Positions 9,600 through 21,489 of a DNA stretch of 64,000 nucleotides are shown piece by piece (within the stretch, counting starts at the first letter, position 1; every line of letters begins with the position of its first letter). The stretch covers positions 40,413,987-40,477,986 of the forward strand of contig CM039466.1 in the NCBI GenBank assembly GCA_022414725.1, in the 5' to 3' direction. Position numbers and translations under genes: made by a program. The notes under the pieces are model-generated. The model was not told the origin of the DNA and ran no database searches. It saw only the letters and a program-made list of their open reading frames with translations. This DNA is from Microglena sp. YARC. Lineage: Eukaryota > Chlorophyta > Chlorophyceae > Chlamydomonadales > Chlamydomonadaceae.

Positions 9600-12500
9600 T
9601 CCAATGAAATAAATCAAGGGGACAGCTCCGAAATAGCTTATCCTGGTGTGAGGTTTCTATTTTGCTGTAAATCATAAAATCATTTCACCTGATCATTGAT
9701 CAGTTCATCCACTGCTTGCCAAGACATTGACTATAAGACATATTCCAATCGCCGTCGAACCTTGGACGATCTACAATCTGGAGCAGACAGGTATTCACTC
9801 ACACACAGGCAGCTTCTTCTGTGAACGTCACCCCGGATAGGATAGGAAGCAAGAAAATGAAGGTGATAACATGAAGGTGCGCTGTTGGGAGCTTGCAGAT
9901 CACTTATTTTTGTTTACCGTATGCAGCCGTATGACAGTTTTTTCACCCCAAGATTCCAGGAAGTGGGACTTACTAGTCCCTAGCGCAAAATGGCGACTCG
10001 AATGCTTGGTGAGGTAAGTATGACCGCTCCAACGAAAAATTGAGCTTTGGGCATAGTTCGCTTCTACGCCCTAAAATCCGATCGAGGAAAAATAGAAACG
10101 GCGCACACAGGTACAAAGAGAAGACTTCGAGATAAACAAATCATTTGTGCCCCGTTTAAAAGAGCCGATTATTAAGCCTCGCTGGAAATCGTCCGATGAA
10201 AGATTATGATCATGATAATCTGATGAGCAAAATCTTGGCAGCCATTATCACAATGCAGGAACGAAGGTAGAATGCTAGATTATAATGCTCCAGCCTAGGG
10301 GCTAGCTTGCAACAAGATCATGAATACGGCCGGTGCGTCATATCTCAAACAATGTTCAAATTATTGCCTTACTTACACAACTTGCTTCCCATATATATTA
10401 CTTTATCTTGTTTCCTGAAATTTTGAATGGGAAAATGGGTACAAGTGTACAAAATAGTACTAGATAGGGTGCTGCATGTGGTGGGTTGTGAAGTTGGTAA
10501 GGGCAGGCAACCACCCATAATACCATACCGGTAGACAGTAGCATTAGGCTACCATTATGTATTTATACAGTCCAGGGGTAGCCAACTAGCCAAATAGGCC
10601 AAAGAAAATTGCCCAACCTTAAAAATATGAAAATCAGTTTAAACAACAAGCACTTGTTAACTGAACCCCCAACATATCGTAATTAACGGGGTGGGGTGGG
10701 GTGTGGGGGTGGGGGTGGGGTGTGGGGGTGTGGGGGTGGGGGGGGGGGAGTCTGTGCTATGCGGATAGTATAACATTACGTTTCTTGTCACATTTATAAA
10801 TATATGTAATCAGATGTTTCCATCCTTTGAATAAGTTAGGGTTCATTAACATTATCATATTAGAGTCCTTGACAACTAAATCATGCCCGATTCCTACTTG
10901 ATAAAAAAATCGTTCCTCTCCCTATAGTACAAATGACATCCCATCATAAGTGCATTTTTTACATAAGCTCCTGTAGAAATGCAGCTGTTATCACATCTAG
11001 TCAAGAGGACGATATACAAGAAGTACCATAATTAACCAGTTCCACTGAGTTCCACCATACAATGTCTCAAAATGAAGACTGTAACCATTTGAAACCCGTG
11101 TGCTTGGAAGTGCCTAATGAGGATAATTTTAGACTGGCCCTTCGAAGTAGCAACTTGTAGAAGAGCAAGACAGGAAGCCCTGGACTGCTTAGTGGCAATT
11201 TATTCTCCTTTTTTTCTTGTGACTTCTCATTTGTTAGCTTCTTACCTCCGCCACTGTTAGTGGTTGGGATCTGGGTCTTGCTCTAGGGGGTTTAACACCT
11301 CCGCCACCAAAACGGTGGTTGGGAGTCTGGTTTGTTTATCCTCGACAGTTGACACCCCCCTGATGTAGTGGTTTTTATTACTTTGTGGGTGCTTTTTCTT
11401 TTTGTTTGAGCACAGAGTCTCATACACCCTCGTGGTGCAAAGTAGACTTTAACATGAAATGTAAATGTAAATGTAAATGTAAAATGTAAATACAAAGTAC
11501 ACAATTGTATTGCTAGATTCAAATACAACTGTGTTTTGGTGTTCAGTTATGTAATCAGAATTAGTGGGAGTAGTATGAACATTCCATTGCCACAGCAGAA
11601 GAGAGGGATGAAAATTCCTTGATATTTTGGAACCGACAAATGATTTTTATTTTACTGTATAGTACCATGTCTGATACATTATTTTATTTATAAATAATAT
11701 ATCGCACTATTATCGCACCATTGTGTTGCGTTCGGATATTTGGCTAAAAGTGCGTAGTGCACTGCGTAGAAGAGTGTTGTGTAAAGCATCCGACAATAAG
11801 ACAGCAGCTAGGGTTGTAAGCCCCAGGAGAAGCCTCTGAATCCAGGTAGAGTGACCAGGGTGCTGGCATGAGCTTGTGCGTGCTAGCTCAAGCATTCCAC
11901 CATGCAGATCTGCGCACATGTATTGTCCCATGTAAGCCCTATTGTTACACCATGCACATCCACACAAACACAGAAGCAGCACCGCGCAATCCCCATTATT
12001 GTACCAGGCACATCCACACACATGCACACATGCACACATGCACACACACATGCACACACACATGCACATGCACAATACCATGCAATCCCCCCAATTGGAC
12101 TACGCACATCCACAATGCCCCTCGCAATTTCCAGCATTAGACCATGAAGTCCGCCACCCCACCCCACCCCAATATAAAGACTGGAGTTAGTTCAATCTTT
12201 CGCTTTCACCAACAGACCACAACCGAGCCCCCACCCCACCCACCCACCACACGCACATGCACACACCACCATCACCACACCACCACCACACCATGCCAAC
12301 CAATAAAAAATGCATGCTTAATTCAATTCAATCTTTCACACCTACAGACCACAAGGCGATCCCCAGCTGCTTATTCCAAACTGTTGTTTCATAACCTCAA
12401 TATCCCAACCTCTAATTCCCAACTGCTATTTCCCAACTGCTATTAAGTATGGCAACTTCTATTTCCCAACTGCTGTTTACTAACCTCTATGACCCCTCTT

Positions 12501-12600
12501 CTGCAGGATTTTACTGACTACATTTTCCCCCCCAGCTCCCCCCCCCCCCCCCCCCCCCCCAACAGCAGCACTAAGGAGTACCTACAGGAGCCTCCCAAAT
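9600..12600. other. No convincing gene (3 kb)
   Basis: AT-richer sequence with G-rich GT tracts (10,690-10,750), ATGTAA repeats (11,457-11,490), CACATGCA repeats (11,990-12,070) and a poly(C) run (12,538-12,560). The 'CAGTCCAGGGGTAGCC' dispersed repeat is at 10,570. No chain of exons could be built on either strand. Confidence 0.55.
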
Positions 12601-12603
12601 TAT

Positions 12604-13141
12604 GAGGGGAACTAGTGTATACAGGTATGGAGGTGGTGTGTGCGTGTGTTGGGGGTGGGGAGGGAGGGTTGAATGGAGCGTATGGGGGAGAGTTGGGTGG
12701 ATACTAAACTGTGAGCACCCTACACCCCACAGCCGTGACCCGAGCACGATGATAGCAACATTCAAAGCTCTCCAGTAGTCCAGTGACCAGAATCAATGTT
12801 TTTCAGAATCCAGAATTTTGAAGATAGTTTGAGGATTTGATCCCTTGAAGGTTGTTGAGGTTTTGACATTTTAACCGCACTGCAGGGGTGTTAGGCAGGC
12901 ATAACTAGTGTGTACAGGTATGTGGGTGGTGTGTGTGGTGGAGGGGGTGGAGGGTTGGATGGAGCGAAAGGGGGGCCTTGGGTGGATACTAAACTGTGTG
13001 CACCCTACACCCTTCATCCGAGCATGATAATAGAAACAATCCTGTGACCAGAATCATTGTTTTTCATACAACTTTGAAGATGGATTGAGTTGTAGATCCA
13101 TTGAAGGTTGCTAAGGTTATTACATGTCAACCGCACTGCAG
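12604..13141 (+). repeat. Tandem duplicate of an AP2-gene intron
   Basis: Two head-to-tail copies of the intron lying at 19,148-19,381 in the AP2 gene. Both begin after 'ACTAGTGTATACAG'/'ACTAGTGTGTACAG' with GTATG, contain 'TGGGTGGATACTAAACTGTG', and end at CCGCACTGCAG. The junction (12,886-12,916) fuses the first nt of the following exon (GGGTGTT) to the end of the preceding one, creating a 31-nt exon-like segment with AG and GT on either side. Confidence 0.8.
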
Positions 13142-13275
13142 GGGAGTTACCTGGGACAAAAAAATGAGGGATAGCTGGTTCGCATCACAAATGGAGGGAT
13201 CAGAACATTCATTGACCGCTTGACTAATATTGTAGAGGCCGGCCTAGCATATGATGCGGCCGCCATTGCTTGAGG
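13142..13275 (+). pseudogene. Decayed AP2-domain exon
   Basis: The exon follows the duplicated intron and CTGCAG acceptor. It is homologous to the intact AP2 exon at 19,382-19,516 and ends at the same GG|GTAAGT donor. The translation starts GVTWDKKMRDSW but meets TGA and TAG in mid-exon, and the conserved end (LAYDAAAIA) is followed by another TGA. The same phase-2 end is preserved, so it is a relic of an additional AP2 unit upstream of the active one. Skipping it would not restore an AP2 domain. Confidence 0.75.
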
Positions 13276-13334
13276 GTAAGTCCCTCCCCCCTCTCCCCCC
13301 CCTCATTGTCCTCCATTGAGCTCCATCCTACTCC

Positions 13335-13369
<35 letters not shown>

Positions 13370-14845
13370 GGTTAACGGGGTTACACAATTATATTGCGGT
13401 CCAGCCGCACAGTAAAAACAAAAACATCTTAGTTTAGATCCAAGAAATAGAAAGCCAGCCAGCCAGAAACCAACTTTAATATATCAAATACAATAAGTCA
13501 TCTAGCTAGGGACTTGACATTGTATCACATAACATTTGCTATACTAGGTGTGTCATTAAGCTGATCACTTCTATCTATACCCTTTCGGCTAGTAGCCAAG
13601 CTGCTTCTGGAGGGGGATGGGAGGGGGATAAGGGGATTTGATCTAGGTGGCTCTAGACCTCTGGTTGGCCCTAGGTGGCACAAGCTGGAGGCGGGTGGGA
13701 GATAGGGGGAGGTGTAGGGGAGGAGGGGGGGGGGAGGAGGAGGGGGGGGGGGGGGGGGGGGGGGGGGCATACTATGGGTTTTCTAAGTCTTGGGCTATCC
13801 AAGCTAATCCGTCTTGGGATTCTAAGTTATTTATGTGATAGAGGTGAGAGAGGAGGTGTCCTATCTAGATGGGGACAGTACTATCTCTACTTGGTTGGGT
13901 CTAACGGCTCTGAAACTGATCCAAGGTCTAAGCGATGTGTGCGTTACTGTGGGAGTCCGGCCTTAAGCAGGGGTGGGGGCGGCCAGCTCGCGCACCCGCT
14001 CAGGGTGGAGCTAGTGTATAAAGTCATTAGCTCTCGCCTGACATCGAGGCTCTACAGTTATGTCGGTAACAAGCCCAGTGGGAAAAAACCTTGACATTCC
14101 AATAGCCTTCTAGGCTTGATGGGCCCTTGGGGGGAGGGATGGTGATTATGGGGAGAGGGGGACCTGTGTTGGTCCATGAGGGTAGGGGGATGGAGGGGTT
14201 CGGACTGTAGTAGGTAGGAACACAACTAGCAGATACAAGGTGCTACTGGGATGTTACTAAGGGGCTGCTAGGCTCTATTAGGTGGCTTCTAGGATACAAG
14301 GTGGCTTCTAGGATGGCAGGCAAGGAGCTCAGCTCCACTAGGGTGACTCCACATGTAGCCACTTGCCAGGCACTGCAGGGGGGACAAGCTCAGCAATGCA
14401 TGTTGGCGAAGGAAGGCTTCCACTAGCATAAGGTTTACCTGACATGGCCAAATAACTGGGTGTAATGGCCATGCAAGGCCAGACATCATGTTAGTGAAAA
14501 CGTGGAGCGAGGTACGAGGGTTAAGCGTGAGGGCAGAGATTTCGCAGAGCCTGGGAGGGTGGAGCATGGAGATAGCCCAAATGGGGCATGGGGTGAAGAT
14601 TGGCGGAAATTTCTGCCATATTTGCCGTACAGCGCTAAGGGATCTCGGCAGACTCCGTGGGGATTTTGCAGGGCCTGGGAGGGGGAGCAAGGTGGAGATA
14701 GCCAAATGGGGTGAAGATTGGGTGAAGTTATTCCCGCCATATTTGCTGAACTGGCTGCACAAGCAGCGATACAGCACTTGGGGATCTCAGCAGACTCCGC
14801 GGAGAATTTGTGGAGCCTGGGAGGGGGGAGCATGGTGGAAATAGA

Positions 14846-14888
<43 letters not shown>

Positions 14889-16200
14889 CCCCTCCCTAAT
14901 AGCCGGTTTCATTGATACAATTGGTCTAGTGTTACACCAAATTGCTTTAACGACGAAGGGTCAGGGGCTCGATTCCCCCTATGGTCACCCTTAGCGTTGC
15001 AGGTTGCTGTCGACCGCGATGGCAGCTTGTCCAGTCGAGGTGGTAGACCGTTCTATGCCAGCGTACGACGGGTTCCCTTAATACCACGCCCCACCAGGCG
15101 TTCTCATTACTTTCCCCCCCCTCCTGGTCTATTTCTCTAGGATAACTCCCTCCCTCAATTCCCCAGCCTCGTCCTACATTGAAGTCCCACCTTGAAGTGT
15201 CGCCATGTACTATATTCAAATGGATAATAAGATATTATTGGTCACTCCATCTGCTTAAGACGGAAAGCAGCCTTAAGGCTGACGCCATGCATAAGTACAA
15301 ACTTGAACCTGCTTACAATTCAAATTGAACTAATTTTAAATCAGGAGGGCGCGCAACACCATAGAACGTTAGGCAGGGTCTGAGTGCAGATATCGGGAAG
15401 TGGTAGCGGTTAGACAAGCCTAAGCGGTCAACTCCTCCAGGTCTGGTGAAATTCTGTGGACCCTTTTCTGAGGTTCCCCCCCCCCCCCCCCCCCCCCTCC
15501 CCCTCCCCTCCAGACCCTTTTCACTTCCAGGCACTGCCGCGGTCGTCATGCATTCTATATAGGGGGGGGGTCGCAGCAATGTGGGATGAGGCTGGACGAG
15601 GGGTACAGCTCGAGGGGTTCACATTGACTCTTAGAAGGCAAGGTTGCCGGCTTGCCATCTAAAATTGCTCTGAGTCGACACCAGCACTGGCTACGGCCCA
15701 TGGCCCATGGGCCCAATGACTATGACTGGGTGATGGGTGGGCCCACTGACTGACTGGGTCCTGCACATCTAGTACATCGCATAAACAAGTTTCCATAAAA
15801 GGCCTCTGCCCAGTCTCTGTCCTGTATCCTACATTCATTGCTATAAGAATCTCTAAGGGTATGCAATATGCTCCGTGAAGTATCTCATCATGCTCTTGAT
15901 TTATTTTAGCACTCCAATGTATTCCCCCCCCCCCCCCCCCAAAAAAAAAACATGACTGGCTGGCTTTGGGCTGGCTATATTTAGGAAGCTGAAATGTTAT
16001 GTTGTCTCTGGTTCCACTCAATATTATGATTTTTTACTGATAAAACTTAAAAGAGGAGATAATTTTCAGTCAGATGAGCAGCACTTAATTTCATGGGGTG
16101 GGGTTCCCCCCCCCCCCCTCCCTCCCTCCTCCCCCCTCCCCTTCATAATATTTCAACTTTTTCAGACACCATGAGTTTTTGTTTTTGCACCCTTTCGTTC
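13276..16200. other. Intergenic or intronic repeats; no confident exon
   Basis: Contains (CT)n at 13,331-13,370, G-rich runs at 13,720-13,768, a ~130-bp tandem repeat at 14,510-14,835 (GCCTGGGAGGG...GGAGATAGCC), (CT)n at 14,851-14,883, C runs at 15,477-15,500, and a mirror-type CATGGCCCATGGGC near 15,697. If the decayed AP2 exon belongs to the gene, this is its large intron. Confidence 0.6.
14922..15113 (+). mobile_element. tRNA-derived SINE, copy 2
   Basis: A-box-like TTGGTCTAGTG (a one-base deletion disturbs the box) and B-box GGGCTCGATTCC, then the family body (CTTAGCGTTGCAGG, GTCGACCGCGATGGCAGC, TTGTCCAGTCGAGG) ending CACCAGGCGTTCTCATTAC. Confidence 0.75.
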
Positions 16201-16222
16201 AAGTCAACATTTTTGTGTGAAG

Positions 16223-16385
16223 CAGGGTACTACTAAGCAAGCGCGGCAGCGCGGTGCCACAATGCCTTTTTGAGCCCCCCAACGCGTTTCGCGCAGTTTT
16301 TTGAACCCCCTGTGGGCTTAGAGCGCAGTTTTTACGCTTTTTGCACTAAAAAGCGCTGACCAATTTGGCAAGAAGTAGTACCCTG
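16223..16385. mobile_element. hAT-type MITE, family 1, copy 2
   Basis: 163 bp with ends CAGGGTACTAC / GTAGTACCCTG, flanked by a perfect 8-bp duplication GTGTGAAG (16,215-16,222 and 16,386-16,393). The body carries TTTTTGAGCCCCCC, CGCGTTTCGCGCAG and GCTTTTTGCACTA. It lies upstream of the first mapped AP2-gene exon. Confidence 0.92.
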
Positions 16386-16659
16386 GTGTGAAGGTGCCTC
16401 TTGAATGTTTTGTTGAGGTAAGCAGCATACACTTTCATCATTTGCCTTTCCGCCTATCAAGTTACCAATTAAATGCGAGCTACCTCTGCGCATCCAGGAT
16501 TGTTTGCAACTAGTTGGTTTCTAGTTCTCATAGTGTTCTTAAATAATGAGCCCTTCCTGATGGTCTGCTGAGGTTGGGCAGGCTGATTAATCCTATCTGA
16601 ACAGTTTTACACCTACCCCCCCCCCCCCCTCCCCCCCAACACATAAATTCTGTATACAG

Positions 16660-16774
16660 GAAAAAAGATGTTCTGAATTTCCCAGGCAAGGTATCTAAGG
16701 CCAGGATCACTAATAAAGTGCGCCTAGAGCTGTCCAAGGCCACTGCGAAGGGCAAGGAGATCCTTGAGCCACAG
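16660..16774 (+). CDS. AP2-gene exon 1 (linker after an AP2 unit)
   Basis: TATACAG acceptor and CAG|GTGGGA donor. The exon starts with the third base of a split codon, matching the phase-2 end of AP2 exons such as 13,275 or 19,516, and ends in phase 0. It encodes KKDVLNFPGKVSKARI, then ITNKVRLELSKATAKGKEIL. The LNFP motif is the usual C-terminal end of an AP2 domain, so an AP2 unit should precede it; the only candidate I see upstream is the decayed exon at 13,142. It is homologous to the exon at 21,195. It may therefore be a leftover, or the 5' part of the true gene may begin here. Confidence 0.6.
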
Positions 16775-16959
16775 GTGGGAGACTGGAAGGGGTTTTTGAT
16801 GATTGTATTGGGGCTGGAGTTCGGGTTTGAGTTGGGAGGGGTTGGGGGGGAAGGGCCTCTTGTTTTAGCTCATTGGCGTCAACTCCTAGGCTATTGTAGT
16901 GCTGCGGGGCTACTGATAAGAGTGATTTCACACCTGTGTGGCCACACCCAACGCCACAG

Positions 16960-17121
16960 GGTCAAGACTTGGAGGCTAAGAACCATGGCTACAAATACAT
17001 ACAAGTATCTGGCGGTCCTAAGGCCACACAGCTGTATTGTGGCCAAGTTAAACTCAACGCCAAGGAGCAAGCTGAGCTACCAGAGGGTCTCCGGGCTGAT
17101 GCTTCCAAGGAGAAATTAAAG
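16960..17121 (+). CDS. AP2-gene exon 2: first half of AP2 unit 1
   Basis: CCACAG acceptor, AAG|GTAACA donor, phase 0 on both sides, 54 codons. The translation contains YKYIQVSGGPKATQLYCGQV, KLNAKEQ and ADASKEKLK, which lines up with the N-terminal beta-sheet part of an AP2/ERF domain (YRGV-type start, then a basic strand). The canonical RGV is replaced by IQV, so DNA-base contacts may differ from plant AP2. The domain continues in the next exon. Confidence 0.65.
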
Positions 17122-17244
17122 GTAACATGATGCTGGTAATTTCTGGTGTTGGGACTGGGATAGGATGATGACCCATCTGATAGCTTGATGCTGATTTTTA
17201 ATTTTAAATGTGAAACTTGTGAGTGTTCCAACTTCTATATTTAT

Positions 17245-17430
17245 AGTGAGAACGCCTGGTGGGGCGTGGTATTAATGGAGCCTCGTCATACGGCGGTAGA
17301 AAACGGGCTACTTTACCTGGAAAAAGCTACCATGGAGGCTGACAGCGACTGTGAACACTAAAGTGCACCCGGTAGGGATCCACCCCCCACCCCCACCCCT
17401 TCTTGTTTCTATGAGCTCTACCATTGAGCC
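17245..17430 (-). mobile_element. tRNA-derived SINE, copy 3 (minus)
   Basis: On the minus strand it ends CCACGCCCCACCAGGCGTTCTC at 17,250. The body (AGCCCGTTTTCTACCGCCG, TTAATACCACGCCCCACC) matches the family. A tRNA-like head TGGCTCAATGGTAGAGCTC lies at its 5' side near 17,430. It sits in an intron of the AP2 gene. Confidence 0.7.
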
Positions 17431-17585
17431 ATTCTTCGTAACGGGATTTCTATATTTGTAAACAAATACATGATACATCATACATGATGTGATTGTATTA
17501 TTACAATTCTAGTGCAGTGCCTGTGCGGCCGTTGGCCAGACTTGTTTTTGAGTGGTTAGTTTCAGAACATGTAACACCTTTGTCC

Positions 17586-17710
17586 CCCCCCCCCCCCCCC
17601 CCCCTTGTCCACCCACCCACATCCACCCACCACCCACCCACCCATACAATTAGAAGAATTTCCTGCTGCAACTGAAAATGCTGTTGGATCTCCCTCCTCC
17701 CTCAAATCCC

Positions 17711-17748
<38 letters not shown>

Positions 17749-18000
17749 CCTTTCCTTTCCCCGCTCCCTCGCCCCCACAACCCTACTCCCCCCCCCCCCC
17801 CTGCTCCCATGCACCCACAGACACACGAATACTCCCTACTTCTCAATCCTTCCCCCTCTCTTTACCATTCTCCCCCATCCCTCCCCTGCTGCGACTTCCA
17901 TCCCCCTCCCTTCCCCCTCCCTCCCATCCACCGACCCCACCCCCTCTCCCTCCTTATTTTTCCTTCCTCCCTCCTCACCTCCGCACTCACAAACACATGC
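17586..18000. repeat. Pyrimidine-rich intron tract with poly(C) runs
   Basis: C runs at 17,583-17,604, 17,713-17,745 and 17,789-17,801, plus C/T-rich and ACCC repeats. The long proline-rich frames on the plus strand follow from this composition. Confidence 0.85.
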
Positions 18001-18722
18001 ATACTCCCCTTCGTCTACTTTCGACGTCCCAGCCGCTTAAGCTTTGGGCTTTGCTCATGCCAAAAGATGAACGGGACACAGGGAAGCCACTAATCGTGGA
18101 CGTTTACACACATTCCAGCCCCACTAAGAACTCCGGAATTTTTAATCTCTAAGCTACTTACCGGCAGCTATTGAATGATCCCTCGCATGCAGTTATCCAG
18201 TTGGGTGTGCAAGCAGTTATTTTGACCAGCAGGGGCCTTTATTCAGCCATTTGTGTCATGCTCTCCCTATAGCATTGCGCTCGGCAAAAGGATTCTTGTG
18301 AAAAAGCGCGCAAAGATGTTGGGAGCAGTGCAAGGGGAAGACAGAATGGCCATGCAAATCTCAAGAAAGTCGAATAAGTCGCAATTACACCACTAATCAC
18401 GCCATCAACCACAGCGAAGGCAATGCGATGGCAGGGGGAGATGGCGAACAAAGTGCCCATGCGTGAGACAGATGAAACATATTTTTTCTGGCGGAGAAAC
18501 GCAGCTGATGTTTGAATTTTCGGCCTGCCAGCTGGATTTGATGGTTCGGAGTGACATGACGACCACGATGTTTTTAAATCATATAGATATATGAGATTGC
18601 GAGGACAGCCGCCCCTGGGTATTTACATCCACCCACATTGCCTCATATTTATACAACTGTATCATTTCTAATCAATTTCTACTGCTGATTATTGTATTGA
18701 TTTTTCAATTTCTGTTCTGCAG

Positions 18723-18778
18723 ACACTCGCCACCAATACTTTCGAGACTGCTGAGGAAGCTGCAAAGGCGGTGGACAG
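18723..18778 (+). CDS. AP2-gene exon 3: helix of AP2 unit 1
   Basis: CTGCAG acceptor and AG|GTGGGT donor, phase 0 to 2. It encodes TLATNTFETAEEAAKAVDR. The F-x-T-x-EEAA-x-A-x-D pattern is the AP2 amphipathic helix. It joins in frame to exon 2 and to exon 4. Confidence 0.8.
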
Positions 18779-18997
18779 GTGGGTGCCTGCACTGCTCTTC
18801 TTTCCTGCTATGGATCAAGGACAGGGATGATATGCTGCCTAGAAGCTGCTACACGTAGCCCGAAATAAAAAAGAGCGTTGTTGGCTTGGGTGTTGGCAAG
18901 AAATGCTGTGTGTCCTCATTCCCTCCTCCCCTTCAGGCGCCTTCCACCCCGTTCCCCTCCTGCCACCTCTACCAACACCCCCCTGACCCCCTGCTAG

Positions 18998-19147
18998 GCT
19001 ACTGTACAAAATCAGGCGACTCAGCTCCATCAACTTCCCTCTATCAGAGGAGGATATGGCTGAGCTGGACAGCATCGGGATGAAGGAGCTCGTTGACAGC
19101 TTCAGGCAGGCTGCCCAAAAGAACAAGCAGGGAACTAGCGTTTACAG
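18998..19147 (+). CDS. AP2-gene exon 4: linker between AP2 units 1 and 2
   Basis: TGCTAG acceptor; 1 base completes Arg with exon 3. It ends GTSVYR at AG|GTAAGC (phase 2). The sequence runs LLYKIRRLSSINFPLSEEDM (the end of AP2 unit 1 at INFP), a charged linker with AELDSIGMKELVDSF, then the first residues of AP2 unit 2 (TSVYRG across the intron). Two AP2 units separated by a linker is the layout of plant AP2/ANT-type regulators. Confidence 0.8.
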
Positions 19148-19381
19148 GTAAGCAGGTGGTGTTTGTGGTGGAGGGTTTGGAGGGTTGGATGGAGTGTATG
19201 GGATGGTGTTGGGTGGATACCAAACTGTGTTTATCCTACACCTTTTACCCAAGCACAACGATAGCAACCTTCAAAACACTCCAGTGACCAAAATCAATGC
19301 TTTTCAGAATCCTTTGAAGATGGATTTAGTTGTGAATCCCTTGAAGGTTGTTGAGGCTCTGACATTTCAACCGCACTGCAG

Positions 19382-19516
19382 GGGTGTTTTCTGGCACAAG
19401 ATCCGTGAGAAATGGCTAGTTAAGATTGGATTCAATGGACTCAGCACTTCTGTTGGCTACCACGTTGATGAAGTAGAGGCCGCCCTTGCATATGATGCCG
19501 CCGCCATTGCTCTAGG
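19382..19516 (+). CDS. AP2-gene exon 5: core of AP2 unit 2
   Basis: CTGCAG acceptor and GG|GTAAGT donor; phases agree with exon 4. It encodes GVFWHKIREKWLVKIG, FNGLSTSVGYHVDEVEAALA and YDAAAIALG. All AP2/ERF landmarks are present: RGV-x-WHK start, W in strand 2, G-Y/F turn, the EEAA-like VEAALAYD helix, and AAIALG before LNFP. It is expected to bind DNA in the nucleus and regulate transcription (family knowledge). Target genes cannot be told from the sequence. This is the best-preserved AP2 exon of the window. Confidence 0.9.
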
Positions 19517-19748
19517 GTAAGTCCCTGCCCCATTTCCCCCTCCTCCTTGTCCCCCATTGCTCTAGGGTAACTCCCTCCAAAAATCCCTCCCCCCTCCTTG
19601 CCGTATATTGAAGTCCCTACCACCTTGTAGTATCTCCATGTACAAGATTCAAATGGGTAAAAAACCAATCATGCATTGCCAGTGCTACTGCCAAAGACAG
19701 CGAGCAGCCTTAAGGCTGAAGTCATGCAAAATAAATTATTATAATCGA

Positions 19749-19774
19749 GGGGGGGGGGGGGGGGGGGGGGGGGG
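19749..19774. repeat. Poly(G) homopolymer
   Basis: About 26 G, followed by (ACCC)n at 19,838-19,858. GT repeats occur at 20,379-20,414 and poly(C) at 20,772-20,792 in the same large intron. Confidence 0.95.
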
Positions 19775-20374
19775 CAAGAAGACAAAAGCAAGTGATCAGA
19801 CCGCATCATCAGAAGATGCTGTTTTCACCCAATTACCCACCCACCCACCCACCCACCCAAAGTTGAGGCCTCATACCTGGACAACCAGCAGTAATACATA
19901 GTGAAGGGGTTAGCATCAGTGCGTCCAACCGTATGACCAAAATATAAACAGATCAAGCTTGGACAAAGTTATACGGTGTTGATGTTGATTGGAAGAGGTT
20001 GGGCTAGTACCAGAACTCAAAGTTAACTAACCCTGGACTGCAGCATACATTCAACTGACAAGTTGCAGGCAAGATCAGGCAGTGCAACAAGCAAGCAGAA
20101 TGCAAAAAAAATTAAGTGTCACGTACACACACACATAAACACGGTGTGTAGTCATTGTACAACTTTATTGGGCGCTCCTTAGCCTTGGATGAGAGCGCCC
20201 AAGTATGACAAGAACTAAAGGCGCTATCTATCTGTCTTTTTATCATTATCATCTTCATTATCATCAGAAGTAGCAGCAGTAGCAAGTTAGTAACATGATT
20301 TAATTGACTCAAATTGAATTCTGGAGCCTGAGGGTCTGCTCGGGTGGGTTCGCTTGGGTGGGATGGGGTGGGGT

Positions 20375-20417
<43 letters not shown>

Positions 20418-21194
20418 GGGGGGTCTACCCAACGCTCGACCTAAGGCTGAACTACTTTAGGGACCTTGTTGAGGACCAGAATCAATGTTGAGGACCAGAA
20501 CGCGCATCTATGCTTTCTAACGCTCGTGCAAAGCCAAGTGAGAAGGTCTCTGGAAGATGTCCAGCCTGAATGTACCTTCCAGGACATTCACCAATTACAC
20601 CCTGGGTTTGACTAAATAATAGCTGCAGATCTGTGCTCCTCTCGTTGAGCCCATCTCAGTGGTACATCTCACACTCGAAAATTCAAATTGGAAAGAAAGT
20701 TACAAGAGTACAAATAAAAGTTGTTCAGGGGTCCCCTCCCCTCTCGTTTAACTTTGGACCATAAGATCTTGCCCCCCCCCCCCCCCCCCCCCGTGTGTAT
20801 TGATGTGAGCTTGATGGTATCAAGGTGTACTCACAATTCCCTATCCATGTCAGCAATGCAGTACAAGATATTTGTTCTTGCCCCCCTCCCGCTCAAACCC
20901 GCCTGGAATTAAATTAAATTCAATTAAAATAAACATTTTAATGTGGAGATGCCACTCGATTGTTCTGTTCAGGTGAGCAACATAACCTTTCATCCTATCA
21001 GTTCCCTTTAAGCCTACCAAGTTACCAATGCAAGCTACCTACACACAACGGAAATTGTTTGCGGTTTGTTGGTTTCCGATTCAAATCAGCTCTTCATGCC
21101 TGATGATTTGCAGAGGTTGGACAGGTTCCTTAAGCGTATCTGGCTACCCCTGGACTGTTATGCACACAAACACACACATTCCGCATGTATACAG

Positions 21195-21397
21195 GACTTA
21201 ATTTAACATATGGACTTAATTTCCCGGAGAAGTTCTCAGAGGCCAAGATCACTGATACGCTGCTCCTTAGGCTGTTCAAGACCACTGACAGGGACAAGGT
21301 CGAGGAGATCGTCGAGAAAGATCAACAAGAGAAGGGCAATGAAATAAGTGAGGAATGGAAGGCCCTCATCAAAAGGAACTTGAATCCAATGCATGAG
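21195..21397 (+). CDS. AP2-gene exon 6: charged linker after AP2 unit 2
   Basis: TATACAG acceptor and GAG|GTGGGA donor. The open frame reads LNFPEKFSEAKITDTLLLRL, FKTTDRDKVEEIVEKDQQEK and NEISEEWKALIKRNLNPMHE. It is homologous to exon 1 (LNFPGKVSKARI...), so it is the linker that follows an AP2 unit. Oddity: a duplicated GGACTTAATTT at its start shifts the frame, and with the phase-2 end of exon 5 the first codons would be ACT TAA (stop). Either an indel or another acceptor is involved, or this downstream part is decaying. Confidence 0.55.
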
Positions 21398-21489
21398 GTG
21401 GGAGACTGGAGGGGGGTTATGGGTTGGTGTAAGGGTTGGGGGTTAATGGGTTGGGGGATGATTGTGCTGTTTATAACTTGAAAATTGGT

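Noticed and set aside
14486..14844. Open frames on both strands at 14.5-14.8 kb as a gene
   Set aside because: The block is a ~130-bp tandem repeat and no frame ends at convincing splice sites or matches a family.
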